DNA of 64,000 nt from Pinus tabuliformis (lineage: Eukaryota > Streptophyta > Pinopsida > Pinales > Pinaceae): positions 1,074,587,369-1,074,651,368 of the forward strand of contig CM062820.1 of assembly GCA_031772625.1 (NCBI GenBank), in the 5' to 3' direction. Every line of letters starts with the position of its first letter. The first letter of the stretch is position 1. A program made the position numbers and the translations under genes. Below, one piece after another: positions 34,141-44,775 of this stretch. Below the pieces are notes generated by a model that worked only from the letters and a program-made list of their open reading frames with translations, made no database searches and was not told where the DNA came from.

Positions 34141-35739
34141 CTAATTTAGATATTCAGGTAGCAGGTCATCAATAGAAGGAAATTGACTTTGCTCTTCAAG
34201 ATCCTCAGTCATTGAAGGTTCAAACAATCTCAAGAAATCTACATTTATGACTGAGTAGATGTGCATGTAAGCTGGTATATCAAGGCGAAAAGCATTTTCA
34301 CCAATCTTCTCAAGTATTTTGAAGGGTCCATATCTGATAGGCTTTAGCTTTTTACCTTCACCTTGCATTGAAGTTTCAAACAATCTCAAGAAATCTACAT
34401 TTATGACTGAGTAGATGTGCATGTAAGCTGGTATATCAAGGAGAAAAGCATTTTCACCAATCTTCTCAAGTATTTTGAAGGGTCCATACCTGATAGGCTT
34501 TAGCTTTTTACCTTCACCTTGCATCTTGTCCTTGCTGATATACAGCCAAACCTGGTCTCCAACTTGAAAACTATGCTCCATCTGATGCTTGTCATGCCTA
34601 GCCTTGTATTTGGTTTGGCTCTTTTCCAATTGTTCCTGTACTGCCTGGTGGATCTCCTGGATCTATTCAATGAACCTATTTGCCTTGGCCACATCATTGT
34701 GTCCATCAACCGTGGTATCTTTACCAAACACAAAATCCAAAGGGGACCTTGGTATGAAACCAAAACAGGTCTCAAAAGGAGATCTTTGTGTAGAAGAGTG
34801 TTTTTCTCTATTGTAAGCATGCTACACATAACACAAATGTTCATCCCAAAGCTTAGGATGTTTGCGGCAATATCCTCTGAGTAACTGGATCACTGTCCTA
34901 TTAACTACTTATGTCTGGCCATCGGTTTGTGGATGAAAAGTTGTGCTTTTCTTCAGTTGGGTGTCCATCAGTTCCCACAAACTTGACCAAAACTTCCCCA
35001 CAAATCGGGTGTCTCGATCAGATACAATAGAAGTGGGTAATCCAAAATGAACCCATACATGTTCAAAGAATAATTTTGTAGTTTGTTCAGCTGTAATCTG
35101 TTTATTACAAGGTATCAAAAGACACATTTTGCTAAACCTATCCACAACCACATATATATAATCATGACCTTTCCTAGATTTAGGCAGACCTCCGACAAAA
35201 TCCATGGAAACACTTTCCCAAGGGTTAGAAGGAACTAGTAATGGAGTGTACAAGCCTAGTTTTCTATTGTTGGGCTTGCTTTTAGCACACATAGTACACC
35301 CTCTTACATATCTAGAAATTGTCTCATTCATTTTCGGCCAATAGCAAAATCTTTGCAGTTGTGCAACTGTTTTACTTACCTCGAAATGACCTAATATCAG
35401 AGAAGTGTGTGCCTCTCTAACTATCTTTCCTCTCTCTGTTTGTGGAAAGTAGAGTTTCCCATAATGATAGAAGAGTCGGTCCTTCACATGATAATCCAAT
35501 TCTTCTACCTTTTTGCCTTGACTCAAAGTTGCATATACATCTTTAAAGTCTATATCTTGAGCATATTGTTCAATGTAGCTTTCTTGTAGTACATAGTTAT
35601 GCTTAAGTATAGTAGATGCATTTATAATGGGTCTAGATAACATGTCTGCAACTTTGTTGTGTGTGCCCTTTTTATATCTAATGGCTAAATGAAACTGTTG
35701 TAGAAAACCCATCCATATGTAGTGGCTCGATTGCTGCAA
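34141..35739 (-). pseudogene. Integrase of element F: catalytic Glu replaced by stop, C-terminal duplication
   Basis: The frame 35739-34909 begins in the last part of RNase H (NKVADMLSRP) and continues into integrase: HTSLILGHFEVSKT with CTMCAKSK (zinc module), MDFVGGLPKS (first Asp), IVSDRDTRFVG (second Asp) and FHPQTDGQT. There it meets TAA exactly at the codon where the catalytic Glu is expected. The protein continues in other frames (34844-34500) with a SQTKYKARHDKHQ segment and a GPF-type module (IRYGPFKILEKIGENAF). That module is duplicated in frame (units of 156 bp at about 34208-34363 and 34364-34519). The tail ends PSIDDLLPEYLN at 34141. I see no convincing chromodomain after it. Confidence 0.82.
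34208..34519 (-). repeat. In-frame 156-bp tandem duplication in the integrase C-terminus of F
   Basis: Two adjacent units of 156 bp (52 codons) differ at only a few bases. Each encodes QGEGKKLKPIRYGPFKIL through VNVD- or INVDFLRLFE-like residues. The period keeps the frame open across both. Confidence 0.9.
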
Positions 35740-36865
35740 CTTAGTCTAGGAGTGTAGATATTGAAGTGGTTGATGATCAGCATGTATTACTGTCTCTTTT
35801 CCCATTAAGTAATGTTTCCACTTTTTCACACTCTGAACTAATGCATACAATCCCTTGTCATATGTAGGATAGTTAACTACTGCAAGATTAAAAGTCTCAG
35901 AATGATAACATATCGGTTTACCGTGCTATGTCAACACTGCTCCCATGGCATAGTCACTGGCATCTTTTTGGATTTCAAATGGTCTTTGTAGATCAGGATG
36001 TGCTAGTACAGGTGTTGTACTAATCTTTTCCGTCAAGGTGTCGAAGGCTTTCTGATGTTTGCCTCTCCACTGAAACACCTTGTTCAATCCTGTAAAAGCA
36101 TGTAAGGGAGTTGCAATTGAGGAAAAGTTAGAAATGAACTTCCACCAATATTGTGTTGCTCCTAAGACGCTTCTCACTTTTGTAGCAGACTTGGGTTTAG
36201 GCTAGTTTACAATGGCTGCCACTTTAGAGGGATCTATTTTCAATTCACCACCCCCTACTATATGACCCAAATAATTTAGAGATGTTTTTCCAAATTCACA
36301 TTTTGAGAATTTAACATAAATTTTTTCTCTTTTCTAAACATCTAATGTCTGCTTAACATGCTTTAAGTGTTCTTCCCACGTTTTACTAAAAATTAGAATG
36401 TCATCCAGATACACAATAAAAAAATCATCAAGAAAAGGTCCGAGTACATCATTCATTAATCTCATGAAAGTAGCAAGGGCATTGGTCAAGCCAAAAGGCA
36501 TAACCAGCCACTCATACAATCTCTGTTGTTTTGAAATCAATCTTCCATGCATCTTGTTCTGGAACTCTGACCTGATGGTATCCACTGTGCAAATCCAGCT
36601 TGGTGAAATAAATAGCTTCCTTCAATTGATCTAAAAGATCATCTATGCGAGGAAGGGGATAACAATTTTTTATTGTTATCTTATTCAGTGCTCGGTAGTC
36701 AATGCACATTCTCCATGAGCCATCTTTCTTCCTCACCAAAACGATTGGTGACCCACATGGTGATGTGCTAGGCCTGATGAACCCCTTCTCGAGCAACTCC
36801 TGCACCTTCCTCTTAATTTCATCTTTCTCTAAAGCAGACAACCTGTATATCCCAATGTTAGGCAA
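35640..36865 (-). pseudogene. RT-RNase H of element F
   Basis: RT motifs in order are [47 protein letters not shown], then after a frameshift near 36540 [18 protein letters not shown] and the catalytic [10 protein letters not shown]. After a stop near 36334 come YWWKFISNFSSIATPL and the RNase H: IQKDASDYAMGAVL (first Asp), YPTYDKGLYALV, HADHQPLQ and ADMLSRP. The Glu normally found in the KELYAL motif is Gly here, so the RNase H active site is damaged as well as the frame. Confidence 0.85.
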
Positions 36866-36877
36866 TGGAACATCTTG

Positions 36878-37444
36878 CTACAAAATAATATCATGTACTA
36901 TTTCCTTTTTGGGTGGCAGACCTTTAGGTTCCTGAAATAGGAAATCATAATCTGAAACAATGTTTTCTATATCAACTTGTTGTTGAGCATTACAGCCCTC
37001 AAATACAATGGTTTTATCAGGTTTCGTTTCCTTTACAACCATTAGTAAGAATTGTTTGCATGAATTTATCATTCTTTTCATCTGCCCAGAATTTATGAGA
37101 GTATAATTATTCTTAAGCTTGTGAGCTCTTACAAAGTATTTGATTCCATCTTTAACAAGTAGATACCTGTTCTCAACTTTATAGAAAACGGAATTTCTAT
37201 CATACAAGTAAGGACTTCCTAAAACAATTCCACATATTTCCAAAGGAATTGTGTCTAACTCAACCTCATCTACAAATGTTGACCCAAAAGAAAACTTGAG
37301 TTTACACTGTCTAGTCACTTGTAGTTGTGATTTATCATTCAACCATCCTAATGGGTATGGTTTCTTGTGAGGTTTAGTTGCTAATCCCAATTTCTTTACA
37401 ATTGCTTCAGAAATTAAATTTACTTGTGAGCCACTATCAAACAA
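36878..37444 (-). pseudogene. Protease region of element F
   Basis: FDSGSQVNLIS gives the D-S-G active site at the very start of the open segment, followed by KKLGLATKPH and GIVLGSPYLYDRN, the second-half signature of Ty3 proteases. The rest is a linker into RT (EPKGLPPKKE). The frame upstream is broken, so the active site lies at a frame boundary. Confidence 0.75.
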
Positions 37445-37499
37445 AGTATCAATCTTTTGATGTTTGTAAATAACTCGAATATGAAAAAGCTCATGTCTT

Positions 37500-38706
37500 T
37501 TTCTCTCATGTTCTTCATCAATAATAGTTTGAGCATAATAATAGTAGCTGCTTTAGTATTCTTACCTTTTATACCTATGGCTGCAATGATTGTTTCATCT
37601 CCCAAGTCTGACCCCAAATCTTTCTGAATAGTTGCAGTAGTCTTCTTCTTCTTGCCCTCGGACTTCTTAGGTCTCAGCTCTGGATGCAGAATCCAACAGT
37701 GATCATCATCATGCCCCTCCTTTTTACAATGAGTGCATGAAGCTTTACCTTTCTATGCAGTGTTAGCCTTCCTTGCTTTCCACTTCTGCTTTCTTTTCTC
37801 CTTGCTCTTGCTTACAGTGGGTTGGGATGGTCCCCCAACTTCTAGATTTCCATTCTTTCCTCTAGCTTCTAGATGAGTAGCTTGTACATATACCTCATCT
37901 ATACTAGTGGGATTAAACATGAGGATGGTATGCCTCATGTAGATGTGTAGACCACCAATGTACTTCAAAAGAGTCTCTGGTGATTCTAATGAGATCCCTA
38001 GAATCAATGCTCTCTTTCTAAATTCTTGAGTGTACCCTTGCACATTTTGCCCTTTCAACTGCCGAAGAGTTTGCCAACTCATCATGGCTTGTTTCATGTA
38101 GGCCAATGGATAGAACTGCTTCTTGATTGTAGAAACAAAGTCACTCTAGACAGAGATAGTCTTCCCATGTCTATTCATGTCAGTTTGGGTTCTGCCTTCC
38201 CACCAAAACAAGGCAATGCCTCCTAGGCATAGGCTTGCCAGCTGAATTTTGCCCTTGTCTGAGTCGATGTTTTGCACTCTGAAATACACATCAATTTGTC
38301 TAATCCAATTGTCCAACTTTTCAGCATTTATCTCTCCATCATATATAGGCAAATCAAATTTAACATCTAGCTTAATCAAAGATGCTTTCTTATTATGCAC
38401 AGGGCTATTAGGAGGTGTGAGAAATCTTTCCTCTTTCCCCTTTCCTTTTGAGTGGTCATGGGAATGAGACTCGTATTCTTCTTTATCTTGTTTAGAACCT
38501 GATGAATCTTCATCCTTATGCTTTCTAAAGTCCCTATACATTTCTTCTACCATAGAGTTTATAGCTAGGAAACTCTCTATGAATTGAGGGTCTGGCCCCA
38601 TAGAACCTTCCTCTGACATTATCTTCCGAGGATAGACTCTCCCAATTTCAGGATTAATTTTGACCAACTCTCCTTCTCCTAATTTGAGCTTTGATCTAGT
38701 GAGCAT
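37500..38706 (-). pseudogene. gag: Gag of element F
   Basis: It starts MLTRSKLKLGEGEL at 38706. A charged, disordered segment (residues about 60-95) precedes the Gag core: FDLPIYDGEINAEKLDNWIRQIDVYF, LASLCLGGIALFWWEGR, then after TAG at 38146 FYPLAYMKQAMMSWQTLRQLKG and FRKRALILGI. A second TAG at 37753 sits just before the zinc knuckle CTHCKKEGHDDDHC, which is a perfect CX2CX4HX4C and is followed by CWILHPELRPKK, a wording typical of plant Ty3 Gag proteins. Confidence 0.82.
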
Positions 38707-38751
38707 TCAATAGCTAAACCAACACAAGCTTGTCTAACCTTATAGCCTAGA

Positions 38752-38763
38752 GCTCTAATACCA
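38752..38763 (-). other. Primer binding site of element F (initiator-Met type)
   Basis: TGGTATTAGAGC on the minus strand, two bases from the right LTR, one mismatch to TGGTATCAGAGC. Confidence 0.85.
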
Positions 38764-38765
38764 CT

Positions 38766-40251
38766 TGATCTGATAATCACCCTATGAGTGACCTCAGTTA
38801 AAGATTTATTAAATGAAGGTATTACAGACTCATGTGTTGGTGTGTGTGTGTCTATGTTATTTAAGCAACGGATCGATCAGATTTCCAATACACAGACAAT
38901 TGAATGGAAAGACAGCAGAGAAATACAGTAAGAAAATACAAGAACACAAGAAATTAATAAGGAGTTCACCCTATTCTCCAGGGCTACATCTCCGGTCCAG
39001 CTTTAGTGGTGGCCTTATTTTATTGTGCTTCAAGCAGATAATTACAATGTAGGAGCTCAATATGAGTCACCTGAAAGAGATTTGCTTGGCAGGGTGGTTC
39101 TTGGATTCCCCAAGCCACTGGAGTGCACAGACTCGTTTACCTACGAGCTCTGTGACCTTCTAGTCTACAATGGAAAGAGCCCAAAATGGTGCTCAGTCTG
39201 GACAGATCCTCTCTGGGATGTCTTGAATCCCTCAAGCTCTCTAGTGCTCGACACTACCTTTGGTCAGCTCGGCCCCCTATCCTCTTCTGCTTTTGCTTCA
39301 CTGTCTTTTCCCATGTATTTCGTCCTCCTCTTGGGATTCTGGTTCCTCTGTATCTCTCTCTGACTTACTGTCTCTATGCCTGTGTATTCTATCTCTGTTC
39401 ATGGTTTTAAGCCATTCATTTCCATGTCTGTTCAATTCCTCTTCCACCTCTTTCGAATCACCTTCTATAGCTGCGCTTGGAGTTCCCTAGCTTGGCATCA
39501 TTATCAGCTCACAGGGAGTGGCCACATGTCCTCCTGTAATGTGCCAGCCTGCTTCGTTGGTTTGGTTCCTTGGTTAAATCGTGGATGAAGTCTTCCTCCA
39601 CTATGGCAATCAAAATGGACTTCAAATCCTTCTAAATTGTGGCTCATTCCTTCGTCGATTCCGCTTCCCCCCGTCGGGCTCGATCTCAGCCGTCCGATCT
39701 GGGGCCTCAAGATCTTACGCCATACACACATCCCATGTTGTTGACTAGCTCGACTGTTAACGCGCGATCAATGACATTTTTCTCTCTCCTTCGCTTGCCA
39801 TGCATCGATCATTGAGTGGGATCGCTCCGATTTCTCCAAAATCGCTTATCGTTTGAGGGCACCCCGATCAATACCACCAGTTTTTCAGAGCACGGGTCCT
39901 GCCTTGTCCTCTAGCGCTCTTTCACTTTTCGCCCGTGGTTCTCCGGCTCCCCACGCATCCAAGTGCTCAGGGCTTCTCCATTTCGGCCTTTTCACCCAAC
40001 GCCATGCGGGTGCATCAAAATCCACCTCTGTTTCTTGATTCAAGGCTCCCAGGGGCTAATTCGGCCTCCCGCGCAGTCTCCATGGGCCTCGGTCAGTGCG
40101 CTTTGACCGGGGTCCTCGTCATTCCACGCTGGCTGCCATTGCCACTAGTTTAGGGTGTTTTTGATCGTTGTTTTGGAATTTTTAGAAGTTTGTCCTGACC
40201 TAGTACAGCCGTGGCTTTATTTAACATTCTTTATGGATCCAATTCGGATCA
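38766..40251 (-). repeat. 5' LTR of element F (right copy)
   Basis: Pairs with 32443-33933. It begins TGATCTGATAATC, ends TTCGGATCA and is followed by the duplicated GTACT. Confidence 0.88.
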
Positions 40252-41700
40252 GTACTTGGCTTCTTCAAGTACACATGTATATCATGAGGCATGGTTGATT
40301 GGCTCAGGTGCATCCTTTCACTTCACTCCCCATAGAGAGTAGTTCTGTGAGAATGAGAAATACGATGGTGGTGATGTCTTCTTAGGGGATGATAGGAAGG
40401 CTAGAATTGTTGGTCACTGAAAAGTAAAGTTGAATTTGCAAGGTGGAAGGGTTAGAACACTTCTGGATGTTCTACATATTCATGCATTGGCCAGAAATAT
40501 GACTTTTGTCAGCAAGTTGGATGATGCAGGTGTAAAAATAGTGTTTGAGAAGGATAGCTGCAAGATGGTTTAGGGAGCACTGGTATTGATGTGGGGAGTT
40601 TGGATTGGAACTCTGTACAAGCTGCAAGGTAGCATTGTTGTTGATGGGTGCAACAGTTCTGTGGCTCCTAAAAGTGGAGCAGAAAATCTAGTGATATCTA
40701 GAGAAAAGACCATGTTGTGGCATCAAAGGCTTGGACATATTGGAGAGAAGGTCCTTCAAATACTTCATGGTAAAGGTATGGTAGAATGTATGAGTAATAA
40801 CTCTCTGGATTTTGATTTATGTGAAAATTGTGTATATGGGAAGCAGAATCCAGTGAGTTTCCCCTCTGGTGGTAAGAGGGTGAAACATATATTAGAGCAT
40901 GTGCATAGTGATGTGTTTGGACCTGAGAAGGTTCCATCACTGGGTAAGTCTATGTACCATGTATCATTTATAGATGACTTCTCAAGGAATACATGGATAT
41001 ATTTCCTTAAGAAGAAATCTGAAGTCTTTGACAGGTTTAAAGAATTTAAGTCTCTTGTGGAAAACCAGATAGAGAAGAATGTAAAGGTGCTAAGCACAGA
41101 TAATGGTGGAGAGTTTTGCAGTAAGGAATTTGAAGAATTCTGTAAGAAGTGTGGTATAGCACAAAAGAAGACTACTCCATATACACCTCAACAAAATGGA
41201 GTTATAGAAAGAATGAACAAGACGTTGATGGAAAAGGCAAGAAGCATGCTCAGTGGTGTCGAGTTAGGATAGGAATTTTGGGCAGAGGCAGTGGAGATAG
41301 CATGTTACCCCGTCAATAGATCACCTTCATCAATGTTGGAGGATAAGACTCTACAAGAGGTATGGACTGGTAAGAAACCCTCTCTTTCACATCTGAGGGT
41401 ATTTGGATGTGATCCATATGTACATGTTCCAAAGGAGGAACGAACCAACTTGGATAGTAAATCTGAAAAGTGCATCTTTATTGGGTATAAGGATGGTTTA
41501 AAGGGTTATAAGCTTTGGAACCCAGTAACAAGTAACATTGTGTATAGTCGAGATGTGGTGTTCAGAGAGGTGAAAGATGTTATTAAACATGAACTCCAAC
41601 CAAAGGAACCTCGGAAGATAGAGTTTAAGCTAAATGAGGAAGAATGAGACTCTATAGCAGAGGAGGAATCAGAGGATGAAGAGCCATAAACTCTAGGAGT
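40252..41700 (+). pseudogene. Protease-integrase of copia element D
   Basis: Downstream of F the copia frame continues. The protease motif reads AWLIGSGASFHF (Gly-Ser-Gly at 40301-40309) where the active-site Asp is expected. The integrase starts MLWHQRLGHIGEK with CENCVYGKQ (zinc module), then HSDVFGPEKVPS, STDNGGEFCS and GVIERMNKTL, so all three catalytic acids are intact. The copia-specific C-terminal block IGYKDGLKGYKLWNP is also present. Stops at about 40343, 40418, 40570, 41270 (TAG in the GQEFWAEA motif), 41645 and 41686 break it. Confidence 0.85.
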
Positions 41701-42856
41701 GAGATCAGTTCGAGAAAGAAGGCAACCAGAAAGGTATAGTACATCTACTTTTTGTTCAAATTTTTCTTTATCTATTACTGATGATGATCCCAAAACTGTG
41801 AAGGAAGTAGTAGATTCAGAGGATGGAAAACTATAGAAAGAGGCCATGATTGATGAAATGGCATCTTTGCACAAAAATGGGGCTTGGGATCTGGTGGAGT
41901 TGTCAACTGGAAGGAAACCCATTAGTAGCAAATGAGTGTTCAAGAAGACAAATGCAGAAGGAAAGGTGGATAAATATAAAGCTCGATTGGTAGCAAAAGG
42001 TTATTCCCAGGTGCCGGGAATTGATTTTGGTGATATTTTTTCTCTTGTTGCCAAGGTAGCTTCTATTAGATTACTTTTATTTGTTGTTGTTGCTTTTGAT
42101 GTTGAGGTAGAACAGATGGATGTGAAGACAAGATTTCTTCATGGGGATATGGAAGAGGAGATCTGCATGAAGCAACCTGAAGGCTTTGTAGTGAAGAGTA
42201 AGAAAGAATTGGTATGCAAGTTAAAGAAGTCTCTGTATGGGTTAAAACAGTCACCAAGGATGTGGTATCAGAAATTTGATACATTTATACGGGGACTTGG
42301 CTTCACCAAAAGAAAATCAGATCACTGTGTGTATTTTATATTAATTAGTGACCGTGTTATTTATCTAGCCTTGTATGTGCATGATATGTTGCTAGTCGGA
42401 AATGACAAAGAAATTATCTAGGATTTGAAGACCCAATTGTCCTCCAAATTCAACATGAAATATCTTGGTGCTGCAAACTATATTTTGGGGATGGAAAGTA
42501 AAAGAGATCGGGCAAACAAAAATCTTTGGTTAAACCAGAGGAAGTATGTCGAGACAATATTGCAGAGGTTTAATATGCAGGATAGTAAACTGGTGAAGGT
42601 TCCTATTCCTGTAGGTGTAAATTTATCTGCTAAACAGTGTCCCAAGACACAAGAAGAGGAAGAGGATATGTCCTATGTTCCATATGCAAGTGCAGTTGGT
42701 AGCCTGATGTATGTGATGGTCTATACTAGACCAGACATTGCACATGCAGTGGGAGTATTGAGTAGGTTTATATCAAAACCAGGGAAGGACCATTGGATAG
42801 CAGTAAAGTGGGTTTTTAGGTATTTTCGTGGCACTAGTGATTATTGTTTGTGCTAG
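41701..42856 (+). pseudogene. Reverse transcriptase of copia element D
   Basis: Copia RT blocks are readable: EAMIDEMASLHKNGAWDLV, KYKARLVAKGYSQVPGIDF, VEVEQMDVKTRFLHGDMEEEI and YGLKQSPRMWYQKF. The active site is YVHD at 42374-42385, where copia elements have YVDD. Later blocks follow (FNMKYLGAANYILGM, YASAVGSLMYVMVYTRPDI). Stops at 41833, 41932 (TGA in KWVFK), 42419 and 42854. Both the frame and the active site are lost. Confidence 0.85.
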
Positions 42857-43360
42857 CAAGGAAGATCAGGATTGGACAGAGTTTTGGATATCCATGGCTT
42901 TGTTGATGCAAACTGGGCTGGAGATATGGATCAGACAAGATCTACAAGTGGGTATGTGTTTAACCTATTTGGAGGTGCAGTCAGTTCGATGAGTAAGAAA
43001 CAATCTGTAGTGGCACTATCAACTACAAAGGAAGAATACATGGCAGCCACTCATGCAAGCAAGGAAGTAGTTTGGTTGCAGAGATTGTGTTCAAGTATGG
43101 GGTTAGTACAGGGAGCTATAAGGATAGACTGTGATAGCCAAAGTGCAATTTTCTTGGCAAATAACCCTGCTTACCATCCAATGGCAAAGCACATTGATGT
43201 TCAGTATCACTTTTTGAGGGATATGATAGAAGACAAAAAGGTGTTGCTAGTAAAGGTGGACACTTTGAAGAATATTGCAAATGCATTGAAAAAATCTATG
43301 AGCTCTAAGAAGTTCTCTTATTGTAGAGAAACAATGGGCATTGTAGGGATGGATAAATGA
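42857..43360 (+). pseudogene. RNase H of copia element D
   Basis: HGFVDANWAGDMDQTRSTSG, VALSTTKEEYMAATHASKE, IDCDSQSAIFLANNP and KHIDVQYHFLRD are the copia RNase H landmarks. The STTEAEY motif reads STTKEEY. The frame is open for its last 162 codons and ends at the normal place, 50 bp before the 3' LTR. Confidence 0.85.
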
Positions 43361-43399
43361 CTAAGCTCTCTTGTGTCCCCCTGTGGAAAGAAAACAACA

Positions 43400-43409
43400 A
43401 GTGGAAGAA
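43400..43409 (+). other. Polypurine tract of element D
   Basis: AGTGGAAGAA directly precedes the 3' LTR. Confidence 0.6.
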
Positions 43410-43711
43410 TGTTTGGTTGTGTTATTCTTTCCATGACTAGCCCCCCATTCATTGCACTGATTGCGCAGTGGGGGGGGGTCATAGGGGGTTTGAGGGGGGC
43501 AGGTAGCCCCCCTCTACAGGGTTCGAGGTAGCACCTTGGGAAAAAAAAATTTGGACCCTATATTAGGTTGGGCGGACCTACCTATGGTTTTCTACAAGAT
43601 TTTCACACATGGTTTTGGACGCAATGGTTTTCTGTCCATGGTATTGGATGCTTCGACATGTATAAATATGTATTGTAATATTGAAAGGACAATAATGAAA
43701 AATCAAGCTAG
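43410..43711 (+). repeat. 3' LTR of element D, left part
   Basis: It aligns with the 5' LTR (TGTTTGGTTGTGTT start, TATAAATA at 43661) and is interrupted after GCTAG (43707-43711) by element E. The remainder is 59169-59299. It carries a longer G-run block (43441-43520) than the 5' LTR. Confidence 0.88.
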
Positions 43712-44754
43712 TGTTACACTAAAAAATGTCACCATGACTATTTACAGTTAGTATGGCTCTATCAACAGTCATGCTATCCTCTTAGGCAAGTCTTATGCCT
43801 CTGCTCTCCATGTCAAACTTCAAAAAGAGAGAAAGTCTTTATAAATGTATTTATCTCTGGGTACGCAGGTTCTCTCAACCTTACCTGCGGGTACGCACCC
43901 AATGTTCACAAAAGCTGCGTCCTTGGACGCTCTGTATGTGAAGGGGCAGGTGCGTCCCCCTGTAAAGGTCAAAATGCACAAGTTTCATCTTTAAAAAGTT
44001 ACTTGTGGTCATTTCTAGAGCATTCTAGAAGGTTGTTCGACGTGTATTGAGTGCCTCCAGATGGTTCATGTACCCCTACCAAAGAGGAACTTATCCCATC
44101 AATAAGGGATCTATCCCATCCAAAGAGGGGATTATCCCATTGATGGTGGACCTGATTAACTTCCTCTTGAGCACTATAAATACAGGCATTGGGCCAGAAG
44201 GAGGGGAGGTTGGAAGCTAAACATTTCTAAGGGTAGATGCTGCAGGAATTAGGACTCCCATTTAGAAGCTTGTGAGGAGAGATTGCCATCTTTGCTTGTT
44301 CTATTTGGAAGTGGGTGATCTTTGTCAAAGTAAAGGAGAACTCTTGATGGACCCTGGGAGGGACTTGCACAACACCAAGGCTCAGGTTGTATTTGTTCCT
44401 TTTGTTACCTATTAATGCAAATGAGTCCATTCTTCTCAATAACTTGTTATTTATGAGTTGTTTCATGTACTCCCTTGTCTATGTGTTAAATATGTTTTAT
44501 TCTATGAGATTATCAAGTGCTATTTAATCGTTTGATTTTTAGTGGATGCAGGTTTCAAAGTGAAGGAGGAGCTCATCCGGATCAGCGGAGCTGGACTGCT
44601 ACAACAGCGTTGGACTACAGGTAGGATCTAAACACTTGATTTCTTATATAGTAAATGCATGTTTAGAGAAGGATTGTTCTTGTTTGTCACTAGAGAGTCT
44701 TAGGCTCCTAGGGAGGTTGGTTGTGTCCGCACAATCGACTCTTTCCGCCTGACA
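43712..44754 (+). repeat. 5' LTR of element E, 1043 bp
   Basis: Contains a GGACGC/GCGTCC-rich block (43860-43960) with a six-base-arm hairpin (GCGTCC-TT-GGACGC, 43917-43930), a promoter region, and a GACA end followed by the primer site. Confidence 0.95.
44092..44182 (+). promoter_or_regulatory. Putative core promoter of element E (5' LTR)
   Basis: A TATAAATA box lies at 44175-44182. Upstream, TATCCCAT occurs three times at 44092, 44112 and 44133, spaced 20 and 21 bp, close to two helical turns. The same arrangement is in the 3' LTR (TATA at 58575-58582). Transcription would start about 30 bp downstream, defining the R region. Binding factors are unknown. Confidence 0.6.
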
Positions 44755-44757
44755 AAT

Positions 44758-44775
44758 TGGCGACTCCACTGGGGA
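44758..44775 (+). other. Primer binding site of element E (Tat/Ogre type)
   Basis: TGGCGACTCCACTGGGGA three bases after the LTR. This site type is common in Tat-lineage elements; for Ogre elements it has been assigned to tRNA-Arg, which I did not verify here. Confidence 0.8.

Larger units (their letters stand above)
32443..40251 (-). mobile_element. Element F: Ty3/gypsy chromovirus-like retrotransposon in minus orientation, 7.8 kb
   Basis: LTRs at 32443-33933 (1491 bp) and 38766-40251 (1486 bp) with TGAT...ATCA ends enclose gag-pol on the minus strand. GTACT lies at 32438-32442 and again at 40252-40256, and the copia protease frame of D continues across it. The initiator-Met primer site, MLTRSK-type Gag start and integrase wording suggest a chromovirus-type Ty3 element. 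All genes carry stops, and the LTRs differ visibly at many places, so it is considerably older than E. Confidence 0.9.

Noticed and set aside
44758-44775. tRNA gene fragments at the LTR junctions
   Set aside because: Only 12-18 bases complementary to tRNA 3' ends are present, in the primer-site position.
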